A stretch of DNA of 51,862 nt from a virus: positions 1 to 51,862 of the IMG/VR virus record IMGVR_UViG_3300049791_000030. One strand, written 5' to 3'. How positions within the stretch are numbered: the stretch's first letter is position 1; each line of letters opens with the position of its first letter. A program made the position numbers and the translations under genes. The notes under the pieces are model-generated. The model was not told the origin of the DNA, did not search any database, and worked only from the letters and a program-made list of their open reading frames with translations. Shown here in pieces: positions 37,550 to 46,167 of this stretch.

Positions 37550-38326
37550 TTGACTCAACGAATTCTAATACTTCCCGATGCCCAAGTTAAAGAAGGCGTA
37601 GATATAGAGCATCTTGCATGGGCTGGACAATACCTTGTAGATAAGCGTCCTGACACTGTTGTTTGTTTGGGAGATTTCTGGGATTTTCCTAGTCTTTCTT
37701 TCTATGACAAAGGTACACTTGCATTTGAAGGCCGTCGTCTAATTAACGATATTGAGACTGGCAAAGCTGCAATGGAATTGATGCTTAAACCTTTGAAAGA
37801 ACTTCAAGCTAAGCAGCGAGCAGCTAAGAAGAAAGTGTACGAGCCTCGGATGGTGTTTACACTTGGCAACCACTGTGATAGGCTAATGCGAGTACCGAAG
37901 AACTCCCCAGAGTTTGAAGGTTTTATTAGTTATGATTTACTTGGCCTAGAAGCTCATGGATGGGAAGTACATGGCTTCCTTTCCCCTGTAGAAATTGAAG
38001 GTATTTACTTTGTACACTTTTTGGCTAATCCGTTTACTGGCAAGCCTTATGGTGGTACAGCAATGAACTTGCTGAAGAACGTAGGCAAGAGCTTTGTACA
38101 AGGGCATAAGCAGACTTTAGACGTGTCGGTACGTCCTACAATTGACGGCAAGATGCAGCTTGGTATTGTGGCTGGTGCATTCTATCAACACCACGAAGAA
38201 TATAAAGGTCCGGGCTTGGGGAACAATCATTGGCGTGGTATGATCATGTTGAACAATGTTAAGGATGGATATGGAGATCCATGTTTTATTTCTATTGACT
38301 ATCTGAAAAAGAAGTATGGAGAGTAA
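37550..38326 (+). CDS. Calcineurin-like metallophosphoesterase
   Basis: 258 residues, TTG start behind AAAGGAGAATAAA. Motifs of the family: first metal motif as DAQ (10-12, where DxH is usual), GDFWD (41-45), GNHCD (106-110), His156 and GHKQ (185-188). A Gln replaces the usual first His, so metal use may differ. Phosphodiester or phosphomonoester substrate unknown; related phage proteins sit beside replication genes. Confidence 0.85.
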   Translation: MTQRILILPDAQVKEGVDIEHLAWAGQYLVDKRPDTVVCLGDFWDFPSLSFYDKGTLAFEGRRLINDIETGKAAMELMLKPLKELQAKQRAAKKKVYEPRMVFTLGNHCDRLMRVPKNSPEFEGFISYDLLGLEAHGWEVHGFLSPVEIEGIYFVHFLANPFTGKPYGGTAMNLLKNVGKSFVQGHKQTLDVSVRPTIDGKMQLGIVAGAFYQHHEEYKGPGLGNNHWRGMIMLNNVKDGYGDPCFISIDYLKKKYGE

Positions 38327-38476
38327 GTGGAGAATTTCCGTTTGATTAATACTGTCAATCGCTTGAGTGATGAGGTTGACAGCCTGACTAAAGACATATA
38401 CAATCTCAAGCAACAACAGAAAGATATGCTTGCCCAAATTAAAAGATTAAAAGGAGAACAGGACGATGGGAAGTAA
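38327..38476 (+). CDS. Hypothetical coiled-coil protein
   Basis: 49 residues from GTG at 38327; a TTG at 38342 would give 44. Nearly all coiled coil (VDSLTKDIYNLKQQQKDML). Overlaps the next gene by 11 bases. Confidence 0.5.
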   Translation: MENFRLINTVNRLSDEVDSLTKDIYNLKQQQKDMLAQIKRLKGEQDDGK

Positions 38477-38921
38477 GCTAAAGTTTAGTCCGGGCGATAA
38501 AGTAATTCTCGCATATCCGGAATGTGAAGCTCATAGAGCCATTGAAGACTTTATTGGTTTTGTTGAGGAAGCTTACGAGACAGAATGCACTATTTATAAA
38601 GATGATCCCGAGGAAGGTTTCTGGGTAAAGAATAGTGAGATTGAGCTTATTCAGAAAGCCTCAGTTGTGGTAGCAATTAAGCCAGTAGAAGATGCTAAAC
38701 AGCATTCAGCACTGGACAAACAAGTGAGTGGCAATCACTATAAAGATTGCGGTATTCAACCAATTGAATATATTCATGCTAATGGTCTTTCGTACCTTGA
38801 GGGAAATGTGATTAAATACACGACCCGACACAGTAAGAAAAACGGTAAACAAGATATTCTTAAAGCTATTCATTACCTTGAACTGATCTTGGAAATGGAG
38901 TATAAAGGTGAAACAGAGTAA
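38466..38921 (+). CDS. DUF3310-family protein with extra N-terminal domain
   Basis: 151 residues. The C-terminal 70 residues carry the DUF3310 signature: GNHYKD, QPIEYIHANGLSYLEGNVIKY, TTRHSKKNGKQDILKA and a final LEL.LE helix. This small domain is very widespread in phages and of unknown function, sometimes called SaV-like nucleotide kinase. The N-terminal 75 residues are a separate beta-rich, KOW-like domain (FSPGDKVILAYPE). Confidence 0.82.
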   Translation: MGSKLKFSPGDKVILAYPECEAHRAIEDFIGFVEEAYETECTIYKDDPEEGFWVKNSEIELIQKASVVVAIKPVEDAKQHSALDKQVSGNHYKDCGIQPIEYIHANGLSYLEGNVIKYTTRHSKKNGKQDILKAIHYLELILEMEYKGETE

Positions 38922-39132
38922 GAAAGATTCAATTAAAGAGGTTGTATGCAGCACTACAATAGGTATGCTCGGAAGTTGGCTAATTACAATGGGTTGTTTG
39001 ATGTTCTTTACAACTCCTGTTGGGATTGCTACTAGTTGTACGCTAGCATGTACCGCTTGGTCATTGATTCGTGGATACTTGGTACGAAGGACATTTAATA
39101 ACATCAATCATAAAGAACAATTTGCAAACTAG
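38908..39132 (+). CDS. Small membrane protein, two transmembrane segments
   Basis: 74 residues, GTG start inside the end of the DUF3310 gene. Basic N-terminus, hydrophobic segments at about 12-34 and 37-52, then R..FN and a polar tail. Resembles a common family of short phage membrane proteins; function unknown. Confidence 0.65.
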   Translation: MKQSKKDSIKEVVCSTTIGMLGSWLITMGCLMFFTTPVGIATSCTLACTAWSLIRGYLVRRTFNNINHKEQFAN

Positions 39133-39140
39133 GGGAAAAC

Positions 39141-39620
39141 GTGAGTAAGTCAGAAGTAAAGAAGTTTAACTACGGAATCAACAACACACCGGCAATGGGT
39201 GATCAGTACGAAGTCTGGAAACAGTTGAAACTACAAGCTAAGCTAATCTTGGAGGAGGCTGAAGAGTTAGTTCAAGCTTGTGAAGAAGAAGACATGGTAG
39301 AGGCACTTGACGCTTACTGCGATGTTCAGTACCTTAACACTTGGCTTGAACATCTTCTTTACTCGTTTGGTTGTGATACAAAGAAAGCCCTAGCTTCGGT
39401 CTGTGAGAATAATACAAGTAAGATTACCACCAGCTACACTTACGCACTGATGAGTAAAGAAGTTCTTGAAGAGAACAATGTTCCATGTTACATTGATCAA
39501 ACTGTTTACGAAGGTGAAACTCTTTATTGTGTTAAACGTTCTGAAGACGGTAAAGTGATGAAGCTTGCTGATCATAAACGTCCTAATCTTGAGCAGTTTG
39601 TAAACAAGGAGTTTCTATGA
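39141..39620 (+). CDS. MazG-like nucleotide pyrophosphohydrolase
   Basis: 159 residues, GTG start behind AGGGGAAAAC. The helical core has the metal motifs of the all-alpha NTP pyrophosphatases: EEAEELVQA and EALDAYCDVQY, then KKAL..VCENN.SK. The C-terminal 60 residues are beta-rich and phage-specific. It hydrolyses (d)NTPs to monophosphates; in phages this is thought to clear unwanted nucleotides or to alter alarmone levels. Next to ThyX, a nucleotide-pool role fits. Confidence 0.78.
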   Translation: MSKSEVKKFNYGINNTPAMGDQYEVWKQLKLQAKLILEEAEELVQACEEEDMVEALDAYCDVQYLNTWLEHLLYSFGCDTKKALASVCENNTSKITTSYTYALMSKEVLEENNVPCYIDQTVYEGETLYCVKRSEDGKVMKLADHKRPNLEQFVNKEFL

Positions 39621-39802
39621 TCCATGCAACAGTGCCAACAAATCGTGTTAAGATGACGTGGCAAGACATGATCAGCACCCTTGAAGTCTATAAGGGTATT
39701 GTTTCAACAGGAATGGCCCATGTTTTGTTTGATTCATTCCCTAGTGAAGAAGAGTTTAAAGAGTTTTTGAATAGTAAGGAGAGTGAAGTTGTCGCAGATT
39801 AA
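39617..39802 (+). CDS. Hypothetical protein
   Basis: 61 residues, begins MIHATVPTNRVKMTW, acidic end. Overlaps the genes on both sides. No family recognised. Confidence 0.58.
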   Translation: MIHATVPTNRVKMTWQDMISTLEVYKGIVSTGMAHVLFDSFPSEEEFKEFLNSKESEVVAD

Positions 39803-40493
39803 AGTAGAATTGTTGGATCATATGGGTAATGATCTTGATGTAGTGAACGCAGCAAGGGTGAGTTTTTCTAAGACTAGTGAATTTGTAGATGAGGAAGGTT
39901 TTCTAGGTTTGGTTCCTGCTGACTATGTAGCCCCTCGTAAAGTATTGTCTAAGGATGATACTAAACTTATTAACTACCTCGCAAAGCACGACCACTGGAC
40001 ACCATTTGCCCACACAGCTTTGAAGTTCCGTGTAGCAGCTCCTGTTCCGATTCGTACACAATGTTTTAAGCATAAGGTGGGCATGACTGAGAACGAAGAA
40101 AGTCGTCGATATATCTCCACAACACCAGAGATTTTTATTCCTGAATTCTTTCGTGCAAAGCCTGAGGGGAGTATCAAACAAGGGAGTGGTGATAAGCACC
40201 CAGATTCAGATGCTTGGCTTTATGAATATGATTGCACAACAATGCGTTGCCTAGAAGTTTATGAGATGATGCTTGAAGATGGTGTGTGTCCTGAACAAGC
40301 TCGCTTTATTCTTCCACAAGGTGCAATTGTTAATTGGATTTGGACAGGTAATCTGGTAAGCTTCGCTAACTTCTACAACAAGCGAACTGACCCAAATGCT
40401 CAACGTGAAGCACAAGTGGTTGCTGAGTTGGTTGGTAAAGAGGTGGCGAAGATTTTCCCAGTTTCGTGGTCGGCTCTCACAAGTAAGGAGTAA
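39783..40493 (+). CDS. thyX: Flavin-dependent thymidylate synthase
   Basis: 236 residues, GTG start inside the end of the preceding gene. The ThyX motif is present at 91-110 (RTQ.FKHK, then NEESRRY), and the N-terminal SXSK-type FSKTSE and HWTPFAH segments fit. It makes dTMP from dUMP using FAD, NADPH and methylenetetrahydrofolate, without needing a ThyA. It completes a pathway with the dCMP deaminase at 6752 and the ribonucleotide reductase downstream. Confidence 0.93.
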   Translation: MKLSQIKVELLDHMGNDLDVVNAARVSFSKTSEFVDEEGFLGLVPADYVAPRKVLSKDDTKLINYLAKHDHWTPFAHTALKFRVAAPVPIRTQCFKHKVGMTENEESRRYISTTPEIFIPEFFRAKPEGSIKQGSGDKHPDSDAWLYEYDCTTMRCLEVYEMMLEDGVCPEQARFILPQGAIVNWIWTGNLVSFANFYNKRTDPNAQREAQVVAELVGKEVAKIFPVSWSALTSKE

Positions 40494-40496
40494 CAT

Positions 40497-40697
40497 ATGT
40501 CGTTTCAAAACTCAGAAGAAAATCCTATTGAATTCTTCATCCTTGAAGTAGCATTATTGATGGCAATCAGAGAAGGCATTCAGCACAGGATTGCACATGT
40601 AAGGATTCTTGAAACATTGAGTGAGTGGATCTTTTTATATGAAAGTGGTTTGAGTCCTAAAGCAGCGTTTAATAAGTTCCGGAGTAGTAATGTATGA
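40497..40697 (+). CDS. Hypothetical protein
   Basis: 66 residues, begins MSFQNSEENPIEFF; helical. ATGA overlap with the next gene. No family recognised. Confidence 0.58.
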   Translation: MSFQNSEENPIEFFILEVALLMAIREGIQHRIAHVRILETLSEWIFLYESGLSPKAAFNKFRSSNV

Positions 40698-41056
40698 GTG
40701 TAGGATTTAATTTGAGTTTGTCGGACCTCCTCCTTGTTCAAGGGTTTGCTCAGGCATTTGGGGAAGATAATAAAGAAGCAATTAATAAGTTCCTAGAACA
40801 GAACGGAATGGACACCAGCCAAGAAATTGATGAGGTAGTTTGTAAACATCGTAATCTTCGCGGACAAGTTGTTGATTGTTTGATGTACCAAGGCCATGAA
40901 CTGGAGACTAAAGCTTGGCTCGCCAGTGGGGCAGCGTCTTGGGACTGTATTGTAGATAATTGTGACCTAGACCTTCGGATTGCGCTTAAGACAATGGGCA
41001 AGTCGTATAATAATTCTGGTCATATTATTTCTGAACTAGAACGACACAGTAATTAA
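40694..41056 (+). CDS. Hypothetical protein
   Basis: 120 residues, begins MSVGFNLSLSDLLL; helical with three Cys. Located between ThyX and the reductase genes; no family recognised. Confidence 0.6.
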   Translation: MSVGFNLSLSDLLLVQGFAQAFGEDNKEAINKFLEQNGMDTSQEIDEVVCKHRNLRGQVVDCLMYQGHELETKAWLASGAASWDCIVDNCDLDLRIALKTMGKSYNNSGHIISELERHSN

Positions 41057-41067
41057 GGAGAGATGGT

Positions 41068-42063
41068 TTGGCACGTATTGAAGAACCAAAAGAAAGTTAC
41101 ACAGTTGATTACCCACAAGCAATTGAAGCAGCTAAGAAACAAACAAGTATTATTTGGTTTGCTGAAGAACTTGGTGTAGAGAAGGATGAAAATGATATTC
41201 GCACCAAATGTACAGAAGGTGAACGACATGGTATTACAACGGTATTGAAGTTGTTTACACAGTATGAATTGATGCTAGGAGGAGAAGAGTTCTGGGGCGG
41301 TAAGGTGCAAAAGATGTTCCCCCGTCCTGACATTATGAGGATGGCAACCACGTTCTCCTTTGTTGAAATTGGTATTCATGCCCCCTTTTACGACTTGATT
41401 AACAAGTCGCTTAGTATTGCAACAGATGAGTTCTACTTGTCTTGGAAAGAAGATCCAGTACTTTGTGAACGAATTGCTTTTATTAATCGTTTTGCTGACA
41501 GTGAAGATAAGCTTCGAGTTACAGCAGCATTCGCCTTCATGGAGGGTGCTGTATTGTTCTCTAACTTCGCATTCTTGAAGAGCTTCAACTGTGGTGGTTA
41601 TAATATGATCCCACACATTACTTCTGGTATCGATGCTTCAAGTAAGGATGAAGATTTTCATAGTATGGCAAGTGCTTGGTTGTTTAATCAGTTGTTGTCA
41701 GAGAAGCAAGAGGCAAAAGAGATTACAAAGAAAGAAGTTAAGGCTTTGTACGAAGATATCAAACTCATGGCAGAAGAGGTTTATCTACACGAATCTCGTA
41801 TCTGTGACATGATCTTTGAGAAGGGCGGTATCCGTACTGTAACTAAAGAAGACATGCTACACTTCGTGCGTAACCGGATTGATGTTGTATTGACTTACTT
41901 GAAAGCTAAACTTCTGTTTAAAGATGGTCAGGGTGTTGTAAGTGAGTGGTTCTATAATCAACTGTCTACCTTTAAGTACGCAGACTTTTTTAGCAACTCG
42001 CAAGTTCAGTACACACGTAATTGGAACAAAGCTAAACTTAAATTTATTGGGGAGATTGCATGA
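41068..42063 (+). CDS. nrdB: Ribonucleotide reductase small subunit (class I, R2)
   Basis: 331 residues, TTG start behind AAGGAGAGATGG. R2 ferritin-like fold: radical Tyr108 in IHAPFY, His104, Glu159 (MEGAVLF) and E195-x-x-H198 (KDEDFH) as metal ligands. The first ligand is probably Glu67 in place of the usual Asp, and the glutamate before His104 sits at H-4 (Glu100) instead of the usual H-3. It supplies the radical for NrdA, whose gene overlaps by four bases. Confidence 0.9.
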   Translation: MARIEEPKESYTVDYPQAIEAAKKQTSIIWFAEELGVEKDENDIRTKCTEGERHGITTVLKLFTQYELMLGGEEFWGGKVQKMFPRPDIMRMATTFSFVEIGIHAPFYDLINKSLSIATDEFYLSWKEDPVLCERIAFINRFADSEDKLRVTAAFAFMEGAVLFSNFAFLKSFNCGGYNMIPHITSGIDASSKDEDFHSMASAWLFNQLLSEKQEAKEITKKEVKALYEDIKLMAEEVYLHESRICDMIFEKGGIRTVTKEDMLHFVRNRIDVVLTYLKAKLLFKDGQGVVSEWFYNQLSTFKYADFFSNSQVQYTRNWNKAKLKFIGEIA

Positions 42064-43754
42064 CACAGGGCTTTGAGGATCTTAGTGCTGAACGTAAAGA
42101 GCTACAAGAGAAAGGATTGATTCCGGATTGGTTCACTACTAACTCTTGGCAGTTGTTCAAGTCTAAATATGCTGTAGCTGGTGAGTTGGGGGTTCATGGT
42201 CGTCACAAGACAGTAGCTAAAACTCTTGCTCAATATATGGTAGGTGCTGAAGCGGAGTGGGAAGATAAGTTCTTTAACCTCCTATGGAAAGGTTGGCTAT
42301 CCGCAGCGACTCCGGTACTAGCAAATACTGGGACAGATCGTGGTCTTACCGTTAGTTGTTCTGGTCAGTACGTTGGCGATAGCGTAGACAGTTTTTACAA
42401 GAATCGCCATGAGTCAGCAATGCTCGGCAAGTATGGGTTTGGTTGCTCGGGCTACTTTGGTGATATCCGCTCTCGTGGTACAAGTATCAGTGTTGGTGGT
42501 CAAGCTTCTGGTGTTGTTCCTGTTATCCTTGGTTTCTCTCAGGACGCAGCAGAGATTAGCCAAGGTAGTCAACGGCGGGGTAGTACAGCCTCTTACTTGC
42601 CGATTGATCATGGTGACTTTGATGAGTTGGTGGATACACTTGAAGCAACTCCAGACGGGCTGAATATCGGATGGGTCATTAGTGACGGGTTTATTGCTAA
42701 GCTGAAGTCTGGTGATGAAGAAGCTAACCGCCGTTTTAGTCGGGCTTTGTTTGTAAAGATGGTTACAGGCCGGGGGTATTACTTCTTCGTAGACCGGGCA
42801 AACCGTCATCGACCACAAGTATATAAAGACTTGAACTTGGATATTAAAGCTTCAAATTTGTGCTCGGAAATTATGCTTCATTCTTCAGAGAATCTCTCTT
42901 ACTCTTGTGTTTTGAGTAGTATGAATCTTTCTAAATACGAAGAATGGAAGGACACCACAGCAATCTTTGATGCAACAGTATTCTTGGATTGTGTAGTTAG
43001 TGACTTTTTGAAAGCTAGTGAGGGTATTCCGGGTCTTACTAAGGTACGCAAGTTTACAGAGAAAGGTCGTGCCGTAGGTTTGGGTGCATTGGGCTTTAGC
43101 ACATTGCTTCAGAAGAAACGAATCCCATATGAAAGTATTGAGGCACAGTTTCTTAACTCTGAAATCTTTAAGAAAATAAAAGACGAAAGTTTGAAAGCTT
43201 CACAGTGGTTGGCAGCAGAGTTTGGGGAGCCGGAATGGCTTCGTGGTTATGGTGAACGGATGACACACCGAACAGCACTTGCACCTAATAAGTCCAGTGC
43301 CCTGATTATGGGAGGTGTATCTGAATCTGTATCTCCAGATCCCGGAATGGTGTTTGAACAAGGTAGTGCAGCGGGTGGCATGTTCCGTATTGTTCCTGAA
43401 ATGTATGACATCATGGTTGAACGTGGTGTTTACAGTAAAGAAACGTTGGACGACATTATTTCTCATGTTGGTTCTGTACAGCATGTAACTTGGCTAGATG
43501 ATCATGAGAAAATGGTATTTAAGACTGCCTTTGAAGTTGATCAGAGTGTAATCTTGCGTTATGCATCACAGCGTCAGAAGCATCTTTGTCAGGGACAATC
43601 GATTAACTTCTATGTTTCTGAGGATGGTGACGAAGATCGTATCGCTGAACTACATACAAAAGCTTTCTTGGATGAAGATATTTTGAGCCTTTACTATATC
43701 TACAGTCGTTCAGGTATTATCGTTAACAATGTTTGCGTCTCATGTGAGGCATAA
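42060..43754 (+). CDS. nrdA: Ribonucleotide reductase large subunit (class I, R1), short form
   Basis: 564 residues, clearly shorter than cellular R1 (about 750): the N-terminal ATP-cone regulatory domain is missing, as in other small phage reductases. Active-site Cys100 and Cys283 (redox pair), N266-L-C268-S-E270 (NLCSE) and a C-terminal C-V-S-C relay are all present. It reduces ribonucleoside diphosphates to deoxy forms. Loss of the cone should make it insensitive to dATP overall inhibition. A terminator follows. Confidence 0.92.
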   Translation: MTQGFEDLSAERKELQEKGLIPDWFTTNSWQLFKSKYAVAGELGVHGRHKTVAKTLAQYMVGAEAEWEDKFFNLLWKGWLSAATPVLANTGTDRGLTVSCSGQYVGDSVDSFYKNRHESAMLGKYGFGCSGYFGDIRSRGTSISVGGQASGVVPVILGFSQDAAEISQGSQRRGSTASYLPIDHGDFDELVDTLEATPDGLNIGWVISDGFIAKLKSGDEEANRRFSRALFVKMVTGRGYYFFVDRANRHRPQVYKDLNLDIKASNLCSEIMLHSSENLSYSCVLSSMNLSKYEEWKDTTAIFDATVFLDCVVSDFLKASEGIPGLTKVRKFTEKGRAVGLGALGFSTLLQKKRIPYESIEAQFLNSEIFKKIKDESLKASQWLAAEFGEPEWLRGYGERMTHRTALAPNKSSALIMGGVSESVSPDPGMVFEQGSAAGGMFRIVPEMYDIMVERGVYSKETLDDIISHVGSVQHVTWLDDHEKMVFKTAFEVDQSVILRYASQRQKHLCQGQSINFYVSEDGDEDRIAELHTKAFLDEDILSLYYIYSRSGIIVNNVCVSCEA

Positions 43755-43761
43755 AGTTTAA

Positions 43762-43790
43762 GGCCCCGCTTCGGCGGGGTTATTTCTATT
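43762..43790 (+). terminator. Intrinsic terminator
   Basis: CCCCGC-TTCG-GCGGGG hairpin followed by TTATTTCTATT, directly after nrdA. Confidence 0.85.
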
Positions 43791-43802
43791 GAAGGAGATT
43801 TT

Positions 43803-44507
43803 ATGGAAGACACCGAAATTTGGAAGAAGCACCCTTTAACGAACTATCTTATTAGTAATATTGGTAGAGTAAAGAATCCTAAAACTGGTAAGTTGATTAA
43901 GTGTTTTGTAAACCAACAAGGTTATCTTGTAGTTGCGAAAAGAGTTACAACAAGGGCTAGAGGTGTTCACCGGGCTATGATGGAGGCATTCTTTGGGGTT
44001 ATACCAGAGAATTTAGTCGTTAATCACAAAGACGGTAATAAGCTTAATAATGTACTCTCAAACCTTGAAGTCGTAACCGTAAGTTATAATACCCAACATG
44101 CATATGATTTAGGTCTAGCAAAAGGTAGGAGGGGAGAGGACAACCATGGCAGCAAAATCACCGAGGTTGAGCTTTTAGAGATGTACCAACTATTTGATTT
44201 GGGATATAATAATGATTATATAGGTGAGAAGTTTAACCTTCACTCCCGCTATGTATCATTAGTTCGCCACGGTAAACGCTGGAAACACGTTTATGATAGA
44301 GAAGGTAAAGTTTTCCCAAAATCATTTACTGTTGGTGCTTACTCTATTGTTAAGATAGTGCAGGCTTGGGAGCTTATTAAGATCGGAATTACAAATAAGA
44401 AGATTGCGGATGCTCTCCAGATGGAACCTAGTTGTATTTCTAGATTGAGATCGGGCGGGATTTGGAAGGATTTTGTAGGTTTCTACGAAGGTCGCTTGAC
44501 ACAATAA
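43803..44507 (+). CDS. HNH homing endonuclease (NUMOD4-HNH-helix-turn-helix)
   Basis: 234 residues, ATG behind GAAGGAGATTTT. N-terminal NUMOD4 (WKKHPLTNYLISNIGRVKN), then HNH motif with His56, N74-H75-x-D77 and Asn83 (VNHKDGNKLNN, then NLEVVT..YN.QHA), and two C-terminal helix-turn-helix repeats (about 116-155 and 185-222). Free-standing mobile endonuclease, inserted between the nrdA terminator and the next promoter without breaking either. Confidence 0.9.
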   Translation: MEDTEIWKKHPLTNYLISNIGRVKNPKTGKLIKCFVNQQGYLVVAKRVTTRARGVHRAMMEAFFGVIPENLVVNHKDGNKLNNVLSNLEVVTVSYNTQHAYDLGLAKGRRGEDNHGSKITEVELLEMYQLFDLGYNNDYIGEKFNLHSRYVSLVRHGKRWKHVYDREGKVFPKSFTVGAYSIVKIVQAWELIKIGITNKKIADALQMEPSCISRLRSGGIWKDFVGFYEGRLTQ

Positions 44508-44558
44508 TCTGATGTGCTATATTGGCTCTATGTCTTCGGGCGCAGAGCCTTTTCTTTT
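44496..44558 (+). promoter_or_regulatory. Promoter overlapping a terminator
   Basis: TTGACA (44496-44501), 16-base spacer ending TGTGC, TATATT (44518-44523). Immediately behind it lies a hairpin GGCTCT (44524-44529) / AGAGCC (44544-44549) with TTTTCTTTT. The predicted start (about 44530) lies after the left arm, so transcripts that begin here should not form the hairpin, while read-through transcripts should be terminated. Confidence 0.72.
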
Positions 44559-44570
44559 GGAGAATTAAAA

Positions 44571-45197
44571 ATGTTCCGTTTCCACAAACGCACACGTGTG
44601 CACTATTGGTCGCTAAGCAAACTTGCAAACAACCTACGATCATCCGTAGGTATCACCAACCCTAAAGCACTCACAATGGAAGCTTGGGAAGAACACCACA
44701 GAGTAAGTAGCGCTAAAGCACCTTTCACTTATTGGCTAACAAAGAAGTTCTTCAACAAAGTACAAAACTTCATCCTTTGGCCTTCAGACCTATTCCACTC
44801 TATCAAAGTCTTCTATAAAAACTGGAAAGGTAAAACTCACGTTCTTGATTGCAATCTTCCAGTTGGACAGTGGAGCGATCTCACACACAGAATCTTCATT
44901 GGTCCCTTTACAGAGCTTGTAAAGTATATTGAAATTGAGAAAGGACTTGAGACTCTTGACTGGGAATTGGGGTTGGTGATTGATGAGCAGATGGGAGCAC
45001 TTCCCGATAACCCAAAATATGGACTACCTAGTAGTCAAGCAATAGCTGCTAGGGAACAAAAAGAACTTTACTTGTGGTTCAAGACAGAGTATCTTACACG
45101 TACAGATGAAGATTACAGCAAAGAAGATGAATGGTTTGAGGAAGATACAGAAATGTTGGTACGTCTTGTTCGAATCAGAAATTCGTTGTGGACATAA
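44571..45197 (+). CDS. Hypothetical phage protein
   Basis: 208 residues from the ATG at 44571, behind TTTGGAGAATTAAAA. Basic first third, acidic last third (YSKEDEWFEEDTE). A similar shape of protein occurs in other large-genome phages without known function. No domain named. Confidence 0.65.
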   Translation: MFRFHKRTRVHYWSLSKLANNLRSSVGITNPKALTMEAWEEHHRVSSAKAPFTYWLTKKFFNKVQNFILWPSDLFHSIKVFYKNWKGKTHVLDCNLPVGQWSDLTHRIFIGPFTELVKYIEIEKGLETLDWELGLVIDEQMGALPDNPKYGLPSSQAIAAREQKELYLWFKTEYLTRTDEDYSKEDEWFEEDTEMLVRLVRIRNSLWT

Positions 45198-45210
45198 AGG
45201 GGTAAACAAA

Positions 45211-45414
45211 ATGAAAAATTACTTAATGACAGATGTCGCAGCAGGCTTGTGTCTCCTAGCAACAATTTGTATAGGAGGCTTCACTTACATGGAATACCAG
45301 ACTAAGAGGATCGAAAAAGAGTTGAAGCAATACCCACCCGAGGTTGTTAAGAAAGGGTTGCATACTCAGGCGGAGAAGACTTTGTTTTCTAGGGTTGTAA
45401 AACATACCGAATAA
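45211..45414 (+). CDS. Small membrane protein
   Basis: 67 residues from the ATG at 45211. One transmembrane segment (about 8-26) and a basic cytoplasmic-type tail. Last gene of the plus-strand block. Confidence 0.6.
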   Translation: MKNYLMTDVAAGLCLLATICIGGFTYMEYQTKRIEKELKQYPPEVVKKGLHTQAEKTLFSRVVKHTE

Positions 45415-45433
45415 CTTTTCTACAGACGAAAAG

Positions 45434-45467
45434 AAGCCGAGGACATCCTTTTACGGAGCCTCGGCTT
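45434..45467. terminator. Bidirectional terminator
   Basis: AAGCCGAGG (45434-45442) pairs with CCTCGGCTT (45459-45467); T-rich on both sides, better on the minus strand (CTTTTCG). Separates the replication operon from the lysis operon. A second hairpin AAGCTG/CAGCTT lies at about 45483-45500. Confidence 0.8.
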
Positions 45468-45525
45468 TAGTGTTTCTGAGATAAGCTGTTGGCTCAGCTT
45501 TCTTGTCTGCAATGCAGTTGTTATT

Positions 45526-45873
45526 TTAATTATTCGTATTGTTCTGTGTTTGTATATTATTTTGAATCACTTTCTGGCCAAGTTTCTTATCAGCTTGCAG
45601 CTCTTTAACTCTAAGCTCAAGAACATAAATCCGTTGGTCAGTGCTTACCTGATAATCATCTTGTCTTTCAGAAGTTTTATTAACCCTCTGTTCCAGATAA
45701 TCTGTATTATTAGCAACTACTTTCATAATTTCTTGTTGCACTAATGTAAGCTTCTGTCCATAGTTATTAACGTTAGCATTCTCACTTGAATTAGACATCA
45801 AGATTGCTATTAGAATTGTAGATAAAATAAGATAAGCTACAGTTGCTGTTCGATCCAAAACCCGCCAGATCAT
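45526..45873 (-). CDS. Membrane-anchored coiled-coil protein
   Basis: 115 residues. One N-terminal transmembrane segment (about 10-27), then a coiled coil (about 45-95) and an Asn/Gln-rich end. Last gene of the lysis cassette. Possibly a pinholin-like or holin-regulating protein; unproven. Confidence 0.6.
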   Translation of the reverse strand: MIWRVLDRTATVAYLILSTILIAILMSNSSENANVNNYGQKLTLVQQEIMKVVANNTDYLEQRVNKTSERQDDYQVSTDQRIYVLELRVKELQADKKLGQKVIQNNIQTQNNTNN

Positions 45874-45885
45874 TGGACCTCCGAG

Positions 45886-46167
45886 TTACTTCCGTTTGTT
45901 TATCGATCCGAAATACAGGTCTAAACGAGCCAATAGATCTGAACGCATCCCTTCGATGTTAGTTACTAATCGTTGCTCTGTGTCCTTGAGTTGCTGATTA
46001 CTTACTTTGTCTGTGTAGAGGAATAACACCCTACTCTCAAGCTCTTTGTTTTGTGTCCGGATGTCTTGGATGACAAGCATACCAAGGGCCATCACCACAG
46101 AGAGAAGTCCGATGGCGAACTTTTCCCAAATAGCTGTAATACGTGTGTTAGCAGAGTCATTTGACAT
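45886..46167 (-). CDS. Membrane-anchored coiled-coil protein, holin-like
   Basis: 93 residues. Transmembrane segment at about 15-34, then a charged coiled coil (KELESRVLFLYTDKV, then LKDTEQRLV). Overlaps the outer-spanin gene. Same design as the protein at 45526; one may be a holin and the other an antiholin. Confidence 0.6.
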   Translation of the reverse strand: MSNDSANTRITAIWEKFAIGLLSVVMALGMLVIQDIRTQNKELESRVLFLYTDKVSNQQLKDTEQRLVTNIEGMRSDLLARLDLYFGSINKRK

